The notes under the pieces are model-generated. The model ran no database searches. It was given only the letters and a program-made list of their open reading frames with translations, and had not been told where the DNA came from. 64,000 nt of DNA from Bacteroidales bacterium (GTDB lineage: Bacteria > Bacteroidota > Bacteroidia > Bacteroidales > UBA12077), in contig DMBU01000091.1 of NCBI GenBank assembly GCA_003446015.1, positions 26,579-90,578 on the forward strand, read 5' to 3'. Position numbers and translations under genes: made by a program. Positions 9,183 to 17,544 of this stretch are shown in pieces. The stretch's first letter is position 1. Every line of letters starts with the position of its first letter.

Positions 9183-10787
9183 TTAATATCCGGGGTTTTG
9201 AACCAAGTTAGGATTTGCACTAATATCAGATGAAGGAATTGGGAACAAATTATATTTGGAATCTGTTGATCTACCTTCTTTGATTTTCCCTTTCCAGGGC
9301 CATAAATAACTATCACCAGTAAATTTTCCGAATCTAATTAAATCGGTTCTTCGGTGACCTTCCCAGTACAATTCTCTTGCACGTTCATCAAGAATAAAAT
9401 CTAAGGTAAGCTGACCAGTGGTAATATCTCCAGAGTCATCACCGTAGGCTCTTCCTCTTATTAAATTGATATAATCACGAGCTGTACCTATATCACCTCC
9501 AACACCACCTCTTAAAACAGCTTCAGCATACATTAAATATACATCCGCAAATCTAAATAGTGGGTAATCTGTATCAGTCCATTCATCGCTTGAAGCCATA
9601 TCGCCAGTAGAAGTAACATTTTTAAATTTTACCAGAGAATAACCTTCTTCAAACACACCAATATCTTCAATATCTAAAGTATGATCCTGAATATATACCA
9701 TTGCCCTCCATGTTTCATTATTATCGCTGGCATCTTGGAATGTTCTTGCTCTTTGATCAGTATTTAATGTAAATTTCTCGATTAAGCTTCTTGTAGTTCG
9801 AATACCTCCCCAACCACCGGCTACACCATAATTCTCAAGAAGGTTTGTCATTGTGCCTCCAATTGCAGCATGAACCAGATAATTTGTACCACCCCATGAT
9901 TTTGTAAAAGCACCATCATGACGAACAGCAAAAATAAGTTCGTTAGTTAAAGTATGATTATCAGCTAAAAAAAGATCGGCATAGTTACCTGCTAAAGAAT
10001 AACCGGCATCAATAATTTTATTACAATAAGTTATACATTCAGTGTATTTACTTTCACCTATGTAAACCTCAGCATTTAGATATAATTTAGCCAACAGCAT
10101 CCATGCAGCAGCTCTGTCTGCTCTCCCATAATCACTTGTTCTTGGTTCAGACATTATGGTTTCAATAGCTAATAATTCCGATTCGATATATGAGAAAAGA
10201 TCCGCTCTATTTGTTTGAATTGGGAAAAATGCGCCCGGAAGATCATCTTCGGTAACAAAAGGAGGATTTGCAAAGAAATCCATTGCATACCAATAAGATA
10301 ATGCTCTTAAAAATCTGGCTTCTGCAGAATGAACCTGATATTGTTCCATCCCTTCAGTTCTTCGCACAAATTCGTTACAAATCGTTACTTCGAACATTAA
10401 TCTGTTATAAAGTCCGGCAATAAATAAATCGGCAGAAGACCATGTATGATAATGAAAATCTTTAATCGTTTTATCATTCCATCCAACAACAGCTTCATCT
10501 GTGGTAAGTTCCTGAGCCATCCATAATTGGCGTAAATAGTGAGATTCACCTTCGTCTCCGGTTAAAATATCCTGAGCACCACTGGGACCTTGTTGTCCTG
10601 TAACTGACAAACCAGCATAGCATTTTGCTAACAACTGAAGATATGCCGAGTCGCTTGAAAAAACATTATTTGGAGTTAATACATCTTTATCTAAGGGTTC
10701 TGTATCAAGATCATTAATACAAGAAACAAAGAAAGATATTATTAACATTAATCCGAAATAAGTTATTTTATTATATTTTATTTTCAT
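9183..10787 (-). CDS. SusD/RagB-family nutrient-binding outer membrane lipoprotein
   Basis: The surface lid of the SusCD importer, delivering oligosaccharides to the TonB-dependent channel. The signal peptide ends at Cys23 (FFVSC), followed by INDLDTEPLD, the usual SusD start. The TPR-like helical framework is seen in YTECITYCNKIIDAGY and in the family C-terminal pattern DFILDERARELYWEGHRRTDLIRFG, abbreviated here as LDERARELYWEGHRR plus the following R and F residues. The protein ends in FPIPSSDISANPNLVQNPGY, as SusD proteins usually do. Length (534 aa) is normal. It starts 21 nt after the susC stop in the same operon. Binding of starch-like glucans is inferred from the neighbouring GH13 genes. 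Confidence 0.95.
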   Translation of the reverse strand: MKIKYNKITYFGLMLIISFFVSCINDLDTEPLDKDVLTPNNVFSSDSAYLQLLAKCYAGLSVTGQQGPSGAQDILTGDEGESHYLRQLWMAQELTTDEAVVGWNDKTIKDFHYHTWSSADLFIAGLYNRLMFEVTICNEFVRRTEGMEQYQVHSAEARFLRALSYWYAMDFFANPPFVTEDDLPGAFFPIQTNRADLFSYIESELLAIETIMSEPRTSDYGRADRAAAWMLLAKLYLNAEVYIGESKYTECITYCNKIIDAGYSLAGNYADLFLADNHTLTNELIFAVRHDGAFTKSWGGTNYLVHAAIGGTMTNLLENYGVAGGWGGIRTTRSLIEKFTLNTDQRARTFQDASDNNETWRAMVYIQDHTLDIEDIGVFEEGYSLVKFKNVTSTGDMASSDEWTDTDYPLFRFADVYLMYAEAVLRGGVGGDIGTARDYINLIRGRAYGDDSGDITTGQLTLDFILDERARELYWEGHRRTDLIRFGKFTGDSYLWPWKGKIKEGRSTDSKYNLFPIPSSDISANPNLVQNPGY

Positions 10788-10808
10788 GATTCTTGTTTTT
10801 AATATAGT

Positions 10809-13775
10809 TTAAAATCTTACACTTAATCCAAAAAGATAAGTTCTTGGTCTTGGATAAATATTGTTATCTATTCCTCCGTATATTTCAGGATCTAATCCAT
10901 CATATCCTGTTATTGTAAATGCATTTTGAACGGTGGCATATAATCTTACACCTAAATCAACATTATTTAACATTGGTTTTAATAAATCATCAAAGGAATA
11001 ACCAAGGGTGATATTATCAACTTTTAGGAATGAAGCATCATGAATATAATAATCTGAATTCGGTTGCGCTGCATTAAACTCTGTATTATATATATCTGTA
11101 GATAGGTTGCCAAGATAATCATTTGTAAAAATATTATCGTATCGTGCATTATCCGAGCTGATATTATCATAAATATAATTATTCAGATTTGCCCTGGCCG
11201 ATAGGTTAAAATCAAAGTTTTTGTATTCTAACCTGGTAGAAAAACCAAATATCATATTTGCTGCAGGACTTTCTGCAAAATACTTATCATCTTCATTTAT
11301 AATACCGTCATTGTTCCTGTCAACATAAGCACCCTCAATAGGTTTCCCATTGATATCATAAACTTGTTCGTATACAAAGAAAGTATTAATCGGGTAACCA
11401 ACAACATGTTTCTGAATTGTGTTTCCCGTAGCTCCAGAAATGCTTCCAACATCTACACCTTTGTAGTTGGGATCATCAAACAATGTAAGTTTTGTAATTT
11501 CATTATCGTTATAGCTGAAATTTGCTCCTATTTCCCAGAACAAATCTTTCTTATTATAAGCTATTCCGGTTAATTCTATTTCGAATCCGGTATTTTCCAG
11601 ATTACCTACATTCGTTTTAAGTTTGTCGGCGAAATTGCTTCCTATTGCAATAGGAATTTCGTTCAATAAATCCTTTGTTTCTCTTTTATAAAACTCTAAT
11701 GACCCATTAAGTCTGTCTTTAAAAAAGCCAAAATCCAAACCAATATTATAGGTTGTTGTAGTTTCCCATTTAATATTAACATCATAAGCACTAGGTTTAA
11801 TAGTATAAAATGCATGATCACCAAATGAATACATTGCATTTTGATCGCTTACAACAAAAAGAGGCATGTATGAATAATAATCGTCACCAATATCCTGCTG
11901 CCCTGTTTGTCCATAACCTAATCTAAGTTTTAAGTTACTTATTGCGTTAATATTTTTCATGAAATCTTCATCTGAAATTCTCCATGCTAAAGCTAATGAA
12001 GGGAATAAACCCCATCTGTTATCTTCTGAAAATCTTGAAGAACCATCTTCTCTAACAGTAGCTGTTAATAGATACTTATCCATAAAAGTATAATTTAACC
12101 TACCAAAGAAAGATATTAAATACAGTTCTTTTTCACCAGAAACCAATTTAGCTTCACCATCTTTAAACAAGATATTGTCTTCGTTGGTATCCCAGAAATG
12201 TTGCCATGAATATCCTCCCATTACATCAATCTTGCTATTGATATTATCAAGATCTTTTTTGTAATTTAGGAAAAAGTCTAAAAGGGAATTCTTTTTTTCT
12301 TGTGTATAATGCTTTTTTATCTCGGTTCTTCCGTAGGTATACCATGAAGCTTTAGGATCAATATCTTTATCTCCCTGAGAATCTGAATAATCATATCCCA
12401 ATTTCACATTAGCTTTAAGTTCAGGTAAAAAATGGAATTTATACTCAAGTTGTAAATCACCAATAAATCTATTAACTATTGATTCATCATAAGTATAATC
12501 TAAAAGGGCTACTGGATTACTTGTAGCTAGTGGGTTGGGTGTATTACTGCTATTTAGCCATGCATAATAACCTCCATACAAACCTGTTTGATTATATACA
12601 GATTGAGTTGGGTCCATTCTTACTGCACTTCCTATCGCTCCTTTATCGGCAAATCTGTTTTCAATATAAGAATATTTTACACCAACATCAATCTTTAAAT
12701 GATCATCTAATAAAGAAGGACTTAATCTAATATTTCCGGTAGCCCTTTCATTATTGCTGGTTTTTAATATACCATCTTTATTTGAATAACTTCCTGAAGC
12801 TCTGTAAGGGATATTATATAATGAGCCGGATATACCAAGATTATGTTCTTGTCCAAATGCCGTTTTAAAAATCTCATCCTGCCAATTTGTATTGGAAGAT
12901 CCAAGTTTAGCAACCGCACCAGTTGAAATTGTGCCGGCAGTTTCCAAATCAGTTACTAACTGAGTATATTCAGCAGCAGAGAGGACATCAACAGTTTTAA
13001 TGTTTTCGCTTAACGAAAATTTAGATGAATAATCTATTGTCATTTCCTTACCAAGCTTACCCGTTTTTGTAGTAATAAGAATTACCCCATTTGATGCTCT
13101 GGAACCATAAATAGCAGTAGCTGAAGCATCCTTTAAAACTGTAAAAGTCTCAATATCATCAGGATTAATGGTATTTAAAACGTTACTCATACCAGCAATA
13201 TCAGAGTTACCAACTGGTATTCCATCAATTACATACAATGGGTCGTTACTTGCTGTTAACGAAGAACCTCCACGGATTCGTACCGTTGATTTACTTCCAG
13301 GTGCACCTCCTTCTGAGGTAATTGAAACACCGGCTATTTTACCAGATATTAATTCCTGAGCCGAAGTTATTGCTCCCTGATTAAAATCTTTTGTAGAAAC
13401 TGTTGTTATAGCACCAGTTGCATCACCTTTTCTAACCTGACCATAACCAATAACCACAACCTCATCTAAATATTCCACTTGCTTTTCAAGTGCAATATTT
13501 ATTTCTGTTCTTTCATTAACAACTACTTCCTGTGCTGCATATCCTACGTAGGAGAACACCAGAATTGCATCTTTAGGGACTGTTATTTCATAGTTCCCGT
13601 CAATGTTTGTAATTGCACCTATCCCCGAATTTTTTTCTAAAATAGTAACACCAGGTAATGAAATGCCTTCTTCGGCATCGGTAACATTACCCGTTACTTT
13701 TAATTGTGCTAACAAAATTCCTGGAATGAGAATTTGAAAGAAAATTAAAATTAATGTTAATCGAATTTTTTCCAT
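10809..13775 (-). CDS. SusC/RagA-family TonB-dependent outer membrane transporter
   Basis: Imports oligosaccharides across the outer membrane using TonB energy. The open frame reaches 13847, but the ATG at 13775 (MEKIRLTLILIFFQ) begins a clean signal peptide ending LLAQ, so that start is used (988 aa). Residues about 25-110 form the carboxypeptidase-D-like domain (VTGNVTDAEEGISLPGVT), followed by the TonB-box/linker region LDEVVVIGYG, the plug (about 120-240, with SGKIAGVSI, RIRGGSS and DPLYVIDGIPVG) and a 22-strand-type barrel ending in the aromatic terminal strand YLFGLSVRF. It heads the PUL operon and is divergent from a LacI-type regulator, with a palindromic operator candidate in the 273-nt gap. 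Confidence 0.96.
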   Translation of the reverse strand: MEKIRLTLILIFFQILIPGILLAQLKVTGNVTDAEEGISLPGVTILEKNSGIGAITNIDGNYEITVPKDAILVFSYVGYAAQEVVVNERTEINIALEKQVEYLDEVVVIGYGQVRKGDATGAITTVSTKDFNQGAITSAQELISGKIAGVSITSEGGAPGSKSTVRIRGGSSLTASNDPLYVIDGIPVGNSDIAGMSNVLNTINPDDIETFTVLKDASATAIYGSRASNGVILITTKTGKLGKEMTIDYSSKFSLSENIKTVDVLSAAEYTQLVTDLETAGTISTGAVAKLGSSNTNWQDEIFKTAFGQEHNLGISGSLYNIPYRASGSYSNKDGILKTSNNERATGNIRLSPSLLDDHLKIDVGVKYSYIENRFADKGAIGSAVRMDPTQSVYNQTGLYGGYYAWLNSSNTPNPLATSNPVALLDYTYDESIVNRFIGDLQLEYKFHFLPELKANVKLGYDYSDSQGDKDIDPKASWYTYGRTEIKKHYTQEKKNSLLDFFLNYKKDLDNINSKIDVMGGYSWQHFWDTNEDNILFKDGEAKLVSGEKELYLISFFGRLNYTFMDKYLLTATVREDGSSRFSEDNRWGLFPSLALAWRISDEDFMKNINAISNLKLRLGYGQTGQQDIGDDYYSYMPLFVVSDQNAMYSFGDHAFYTIKPSAYDVNIKWETTTTYNIGLDFGFFKDRLNGSLEFYKRETKDLLNEIPIAIGSNFADKLKTNVGNLENTGFEIELTGIAYNKKDLFWEIGANFSYNDNEITKLTLFDDPNYKGVDVGSISGATGNTIQKHVVGYPINTFFVYEQVYDINGKPIEGAYVDRNNDGIINEDDKYFAESPAANMIFGFSTRLEYKNFDFNLSARANLNNYIYDNISSDNARYDNIFTNDYLGNLSTDIYNTEFNAAQPNSDYYIHDASFLKVDNITLGYSFDDLLKPMLNNVDLGVRLYATVQNAFTITGYDGLDPEIYGGIDNNIYPRPRTYLFGLSVRF

Positions 13776-13838
13776 CTTGCAATTTTTATTTTTAGGGTTA
13801 AATTTTCCCCTAAAGTTATAAAAACCGTTATCAATTGT

Positions 13839-13873
13839 CAAATACAAGAATATATATATCAGACATTTACAAA
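13839..13873 (-). promoter_or_regulatory. possible Bacteroidota promoter of the susC operon
   Basis: On the minus strand TGTATTTG (13846-13839) matches the -7 consensus TAnnTTTG at all but one fixed base. TTTG at 13873-13870 could be the -33 element, with a spacer of 23 nt, at the long end of the known range. The start codon lies about 63 nt downstream. Sequence match only. Confidence 0.35.
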
Positions 13874-13900
13874 CACGTCAATTAACTACAGGAACTATTT

Positions 13901-13910
13901 CAAACGTTTG
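13901..13910. promoter_or_regulatory. candidate LacI-family operator
   Basis: CAAACGTTTG is a perfect 10-bp palindrome centred on CG, the form expected for LacI-family sites, and lies in the gap between the LacI-type gene and susC. It is about 125 nt upstream of the susC start and 139 nt upstream of the regulator start, so it could control either or both. Confidence 0.5.
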
Positions 13911-14048
13911 CGAAAGGAGTTTAAACAAGAACTTATTTTATTAATAATTTAAGTTTATCTAAACAATTTCTTTATTTTTTGTTAAATTGTTTGAGAATTG
14001 AAATAGTTTTCCTTTCTTCATAACAAAATTTTAACCATTTAGTTTAGT

Positions 14049-15074
14049 ATGAGAGGTCATCAGGTTACCATAAAAGATATTGCAAAAATTCTACATATTT
14101 CTCCTTCGACAGTTTCCAGGGCGTTGAAGGATCATCCTGATATTAACCCCCAAACAAAAAAGAATGTTCAGGATTTAGCCAAAAAACTCAATTATAAACC
14201 TAACCAAATAGCCCTTAACTTATTGCAACAAGAAAGTAAATTAATCGGAGTAATTATACCCGAAATAATTCACTATTTCTTTTCAACCGTAATTAGTGGA
14301 ATTGAAAAGATAGCCAATGAGTCAGGTTACCATATTATAATCACACAATCAAACGAATCTTATCACAAGGAAGTAGAAAATATTCAGGCACTTTTATCAA
14401 GTAATATTGATGGTTTTATTATTACCATGGCAAAGACAACTTTAAATTTTGATCATTTTAAAAATGTTGAAGAAATTGGTGTCCCAATGGTTTTTGTTGA
14501 CCGATCGTGCGATGCAGTTACAGCAGACAAAGTTTTGGTTGATGATTTTGACGGTGCATACAAGGCAACTAAACATTTAATCGAAAATGGATGTAAAAAT
14601 ATTATTCACCTGGCAGGCCCTCAAAACTTAGATATTGGAATTCAACGTAAAGAAGGCTTTTTATCTGCATTAAATAATTCAAATATTCCAATTAATAGTT
14701 ACTCAGTTCAAATTTGCGATACACATGACCATGCTTTAAAATTAATTCCTGAATTGTTAAGCAGGCATAATAATATTGACGGAATATTTGCGGTAAATGA
14801 TTTAACTGCTATAGGTGCAATGAAAGCAGTAAAGTCGATGAATAAAAAAGTTCCCGATGACATTGCCATTTCAGGATTTACAAATTCGCATATCTCATAT
14901 ATTGCTGACCCTGAATTAACAACCGTCGATCAAAAAGGCTTTGAAATGGGACAACATGCCGCAAGGATGATCCTTAAAAGGATTCATAGTGATGAAAATT
15001 ATGGCCCCGTTACTACAATTCTAAATACCGATTTAATTATTCGAAAATCTAGTTTGAAGCGAAAATTGAATTAG
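14049..15074 (+). CDS. LacI-family transcriptional regulator of the PUL
   Basis: A sugar-responsive DNA-binding regulator, most likely of the divergent sus operon. The N-terminal helix-turn-helix is textbook: VTIKDIAKILHISPSTVSRA (residues 5-24), followed by the hinge-helix segment LNYKPNQIALNL (about 48-59). The rest is a periplasmic-binding-protein-like effector domain with LIGVIIPEI, GIEKIANESGYHIIIT, VDRSCDAV and DGIFAVNDLTAIGAM. Its 341 aa is the normal length. Many Bacteroidota PULs use SusR or hybrid two-component sensors; a LacI-type regulator beside a starch locus fits the family's role in sensing alpha-glucan-derived sugars. Activator or repressor role cannot be read from the sequence. 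Confidence 0.93.
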   Translation: MRGHQVTIKDIAKILHISPSTVSRALKDHPDINPQTKKNVQDLAKKLNYKPNQIALNLLQQESKLIGVIIPEIIHYFFSTVISGIEKIANESGYHIIITQSNESYHKEVENIQALLSSNIDGFIITMAKTTLNFDHFKNVEEIGVPMVFVDRSCDAVTADKVLVDDFDGAYKATKHLIENGCKNIIHLAGPQNLDIGIQRKEGFLSALNNSNIPINSYSVQICDTHDHALKLIPELLSRHNNIDGIFAVNDLTAIGAMKAVKSMNKKVPDDIAISGFTNSHISYIADPELTTVDQKGFEMGQHAARMILKRIHSDENYGPVTTILNTDLIIRKSSLKRKLN

Positions 15075-15520
15075 CTTGTTTGCTTTTTTTATCTGCCCAT
15101 CCAGTTTACATGCCGAATGGCATTGCAGGAGGGCTTTTATCTTTTATCTTTCCTTTTCCACTAAGGTATACACTAAGTCTCACTAAAATTTCCTTTAATG
15201 CAAACTGCAAACTGCATCTTGCTCCTTTTTTAACCGCAAACCTGTTGGCAGACAGGGGTGCTGAGACGCTAAGAGCACCTTTCTTTCAATTATAAACATT
15301 GGTTTTTAAATAAGAAATCAGTTCTTCTTTTAAAGATATTGAGTTTATTATTAAATGAAAAAACACCTGTATCGTAATAACTCATTAGCAAAACCAATTG
15401 ACATAACATATAGAATATGTGAATTTTGCAATTCTTACTTTTTATTATGTAATAGCTTAACAATTTAAAGAGCTCACCTTTGTACCTGAATATTTTTTCA
15501 AAAAATTAATTTCAAAACAT
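15075..15520. other. non-coding gap with degraded repeat remnants
   Basis: No convincing gene. The first half holds fragments of the CACTAAG/CGCAAA-type intergenic repeats found elsewhere in the window and one GC-rich hairpin at 15241-15256. An open frame at 15080-15295 is low-complexity and made from this repeat DNA. The second half is AT-rich leader DNA of the ice-binding gene, with no clear promoter match. Confidence 0.6.
15241..15256 (+). repeat. GC-rich hairpin, GGCA-loop family
   Basis: CCTGTT-GGCA-GACAGG: a 6-bp stem (one T-G wobble) with loop GGCA, directly after CCGCAAA. It belongs to the same family as the hairpins at 26840, 55289 and 55362. Confidence 0.7.
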
Positions 15521-16804
15521 ATGAAAACAATTAAAAAATTATCAAGCTTTGCAGTTCTTGCTTTAACAATAATGGCGGGATGTAGTCAGGATGAACCTTT
15601 AACAAAAAGCACTGACAACATGAAATCTTCAAAATTAGATGCAATTACTGTTAACTCAATAAAAACATCTAAAAGTACTTTTGAATCAAGTGATTTGCTG
15701 CTAGGTAGCGCATCATCATTTGCAGTATTGGCTGGTACAACAGTTACCAATGCTGAGGCTTCAGTAATAACAGGTGATTTAGGTGTTAGTCCTGGCACAG
15801 CAATTACGGGATTCCAACCAGAACCTATTAACTCAATTGAAGGTCCAGGAACAGTAACTTCAGGCTTGGGAATAGTAGATGGTATCATTTATGCAAGTGG
15901 TCCTGAAGCAGTTCAAGCACAAGTGGATGCTACAATAGCTTATAATTATCTTGTTGGACAAGAACCTAATACAATCTTAGGAGATGTTTATCAACTTGAT
16001 GGACAGACATTCACACCCGGAATTTATAATTTTCCATCATCTGCTAATTTGCAAGTAAACGGAACACTTACTCTTGATTTCCAGGGAAACAACGATGCTC
16101 TGTTTATTTTTCAATTAGGTAGTACACTTGTAACAATGACTAATTCAAATATAATTGCCATTAACAATGGTAACGAAACTGAATGTCTTGGTTCAAACAT
16201 ATTTTGGACAGTTGGTTCTTCTGCAACTGTTGATGGTAATTCATTTATAGGAACTGTTATTGCTTTTACAAGTATTTCAATGACAAATACCGGAAATGAA
16301 TCTGGAACGACTAATGTATCAGGTAGAATGTTAGCTTTAGGTGGTGAAGTTACCATGGTTAATAGTATAATTACGACTTGTGGTACTGGAACTATTATAA
16401 CACCAGATCCAGAACCAAATTGTACATGGAATAATGAAACAGCTTGGTCTGCAGGAACACGTTATGTAAAAAAAGGCAATTGGGCTACTTATACTTCTTA
16501 TAATGGCGTAGAAAAAACTGTAATTTTATATGCGGGTCAACACATCAATATAGGTAATGTAATATTTTCTGCTCCAATTGAAGGTAATATAACAATTACA
16601 ATTGAGCTTAATGAGTTTGGAGAATTCCAGAATATTAGCGAGAACGTTAAGATTCAGGATTATAGCACGGCTCCTTCAAAGAATCCAAAACCAGGAAGAT
16701 TTGATTACAAAGCAGATGCTTCAGGTTCAACATTTGAAATGGTTGTTCCAGTAAATAGCTTCTATGGAGTACACATTGATGCAAAAAGTAAAGTGTGTAA
16801 ATAA
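15521..16804 (+). CDS. DUF3494 ice-binding-like surface lipoprotein
   Basis: Predicted ice-binding/antifreeze-type protein. The lipoprotein signal peptide ends at Cys21 (MAGC), followed by SQDEP, which resembles a surface-export signal. Residues about 60-290 show the DUF3494 right-handed beta-helix pattern: LLGSASSFAVLAGTTVTN, ITGDLGVSPGTAITGF, GDVYQLDGQTFTPGIYNF, DALFIFQLGSTL and GRMLALGGEVTM. A further roughly 120-residue C-terminal domain (from CTWNNETAW, with several aromatic residues) is not part of DUF3494 and was not recognised. The gene stands alone between repeat-rich gaps and has its own terminator, which fits horizontal spread as is known for this family. DUF3494 members can also be adhesins, so ice binding is likely but not certain. 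Confidence 0.87.
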   Translation: MKTIKKLSSFAVLALTIMAGCSQDEPLTKSTDNMKSSKLDAITVNSIKTSKSTFESSDLLLGSASSFAVLAGTTVTNAEASVITGDLGVSPGTAITGFQPEPINSIEGPGTVTSGLGIVDGIIYASGPEAVQAQVDATIAYNYLVGQEPNTILGDVYQLDGQTFTPGIYNFPSSANLQVNGTLTLDFQGNNDALFIFQLGSTLVTMTNSNIIAINNGNETECLGSNIFWTVGSSATVDGNSFIGTVIAFTSISMTNTGNESGTTNVSGRMLALGGEVTMVNSIITTCGTGTIITPDPEPNCTWNNETAWSAGTRYVKKGNWATYTSYNGVEKTVILYAGQHINIGNVIFSAPIEGNITITIELNEFGEFQNISENVKIQDYSTAPSKNPKPGRFDYKADASGSTFEMVVPVNSFYGVHIDAKSKVCK

Positions 16805-16835
16805 TTAAAAGATTAACATTTATAATCTAAATTGG

Positions 16836-16871
16836 AAAAGAGCGTTGCTTATTAAGCAACACTCTTTTTTT
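16836..16871 (+). terminator. intrinsic terminator of the ice-binding gene
   Basis: Stem AAAGAG-c-GTTGCTT pairs with AAGCAAC-a-CTCTTT, then a T-run, 32 nt after the stop codon at 16804. Confidence 0.85.
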
Positions 16872-16879
16872 ATTTCCTT

Positions 16880-17040
16880 TTATCTTTGGATGGCTTTACA
16901 CTTTTCGTGATATTCTTCAATCAATACTAAACCCAGAGCAATTCCTGATTTTGTTGAAAATTTGCTCCAGAATTAAGCACGGCAATTCTATATCCAACGT
17001 AATAGGTATCTCTTTTTTAACTGTATATGATATAAATAAA
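16880..17040 (-). pseudogene. decayed GIY-YIG gene copy
   Basis: Reading the minus strand gives FIYIIYS, a stop, KRDTYYVGY, then after a deletion RIAVLNSGA, and in another frame KSGIALGLVLIEEY and HEKCKAI. These align piece by piece with the intact GIY-YIG protein at 17160-17405 (YILYSQKRDRYYVGYTS, KHNSGA, KSGIPWSLVYIEEY). The start codon is lost, there is an in-frame stop, an internal deletion, a frameshift and a missing C-terminus. It follows a tRNA remnant and a terminator, just as the intact copy follows the intact tRNA. Confidence 0.85.
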
Positions 17041-17058
17041 AAACAAAAAATGTAAGAC

Positions 17059-17102
17059 ACAAAAAAAGCGACAAAGAATTAACTTTATCGCTTGTGTAGC
17101 GA
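17059..17102 (-). repeat. 44-bp exact repeat (tRNA 3' end plus terminator), copy 1
   Basis: Identical over 44 bp to 17417-17460. It holds the last bases of the tRNA acceptor arm and the hairpin terminator. It shows that the tRNA/GIY-YIG unit was duplicated in tandem. Confidence 0.9.
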
Positions 17103-17165
17103 TAGGTCCCGACTTGTGTCGGGAAACTGCCGACCTTCCCGATTAAAAATCGGGACGCTCTAACC
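17097..17165 (-). pseudogene. tRNA-Met remnant with two arms replaced by GC-rich hairpins
   Basis: Compared with the intact tRNA at 17455-17528, the acceptor 3' side, the GACCT segment and the CGCTCTAACC D-arm segment are kept. The T-arm is replaced by a stretch containing TCCCGAC-TTGT-GTCGGGA (17107-17124), and the anticodon arm by TCCCGATT-AAA-AATCGGGA (17137-17155). The 5' part of the tRNA is gone: the remnant ends in the D-loop, where the GIY-YIG gene begins to read. It cannot be a working tRNA. Confidence 0.8.
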
Positions 17166-17405
17166 GTTCCTAATTAAGTCTTCAATATATTTTCTACTCT
17201 TCTTTTTCTTTATAGCTTTTTCCCTTCTTATGGCTTCACTCTTTTCTTGATATTCCTCAATATAAACTAGACTCCAAGGAATTCCAGACTTTGTAGAAGT
17301 TGTCGCACCAGAATTATGTTTAACGATTCTGGAATTTACATCTGAAGTATATCCAACATAATAACGATCTCTTTTTTGACTATATAGAATATAAATAAAA
17401 TACAT
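17160..17405 (-). CDS. small GIY-YIG nuclease-family protein
   Basis: A single GIY-YIG domain of 81 aa, of the small UvrC-N-terminus-like type found in many copies in Bacteroidota genomes; their biological role is not settled. The motif is YILYS (in MYFIYILYSQKRD) followed by YYVGYTSDVNSRIVKHNSG, with the catalytic-region Arg in NSRI and a later Glu in SEAIRREKAI. The frame extends to 17432, but the ATG at 17405 matches the family start and lies just after the tRNA terminator, so it is chosen. The last codons (Asn-Gly-stop) run into the D-loop of the tRNA remnant: the TAG stop is part of the tRNA sequence GGTTAGAGCG. A decayed second copy lies downstream. A link to tRNA loci is visible here; a homing role is only a hypothesis. 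Confidence 0.85.
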   Translation of the reverse strand: MYFIYILYSQKRDRYYVGYTSDVNSRIVKHNSGATTSTKSGIPWSLVYIEEYQEKSEAIRREKAIKKKKSRKYIEDLIRNG

Positions 17406-17416
17406 AGATCTAATAT

Positions 17417-17460
17417 ACAAAAAAAGCGACAAAGAATTAACTTTATCGCTTGTGTAGCGA
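17417..17460 (-). repeat. 44-bp exact repeat (tRNA 3' end plus terminator), copy 2
   Basis: Identical to 17059-17102. In this copy the repeat joins the working tRNA-Met to its terminator. Confidence 0.9.
17419..17450 (-). terminator. intrinsic terminator of tRNA-Met
   Basis: On the minus strand AAGCGA-t-AAAG pairs with CTTT-g-TCGCTT around loop TTAATT and is followed by a T-run. It starts 5 nt after the tRNA 3' end. The GIY-YIG gene begins 14 nt beyond it. Confidence 0.85.
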
Positions 17461-17528
17461 GAGGCGGAATTGAACCGCCGACCTCATGATTATGAATCAT
17501 GCGCTCTAACCATCTGAGCTACCTCGCC
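17455..17528 (-). tRNA. tRNA-Met (anticodon CAT)
   Basis: The 74-nt cloverleaf folds fully on the minus strand: acceptor GGCGAGG with TCTCGCT, D-stem GCTC/GAGC, anticodon arm CATGA-TTCATAA-TCATG with anticodon CAT, variable AGGTC, T-arm GGCGG-TTCAATT-CCGCC, discriminator A. No CCA is encoded. T8, A9, the D-loop GG and the T-loop TTC are present. The acceptor stem has wobble G-T pairs at both ends. Elongator methionine is more likely than initiator, which has a distinct anticodon stem of G-C pairs; the CAT anticodon could also be a lysidine-modified Ile tRNA. Confidence 0.93.
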
Positions 17529-17544
17529 AACTATTATAATCTTA

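Noticed and set aside
13776..13847. 24-residue N-terminal extension of the SusC protein
   Set aside because: It would precede a normal signal peptide; the ATG at 13775 is the natural start.
15080..15295. 71-aa open frame after the LacI-type gene
   Set aside because: It is composed of intergenic repeat DNA including the GC-rich hairpin, shows low complexity, and resembles no protein family.
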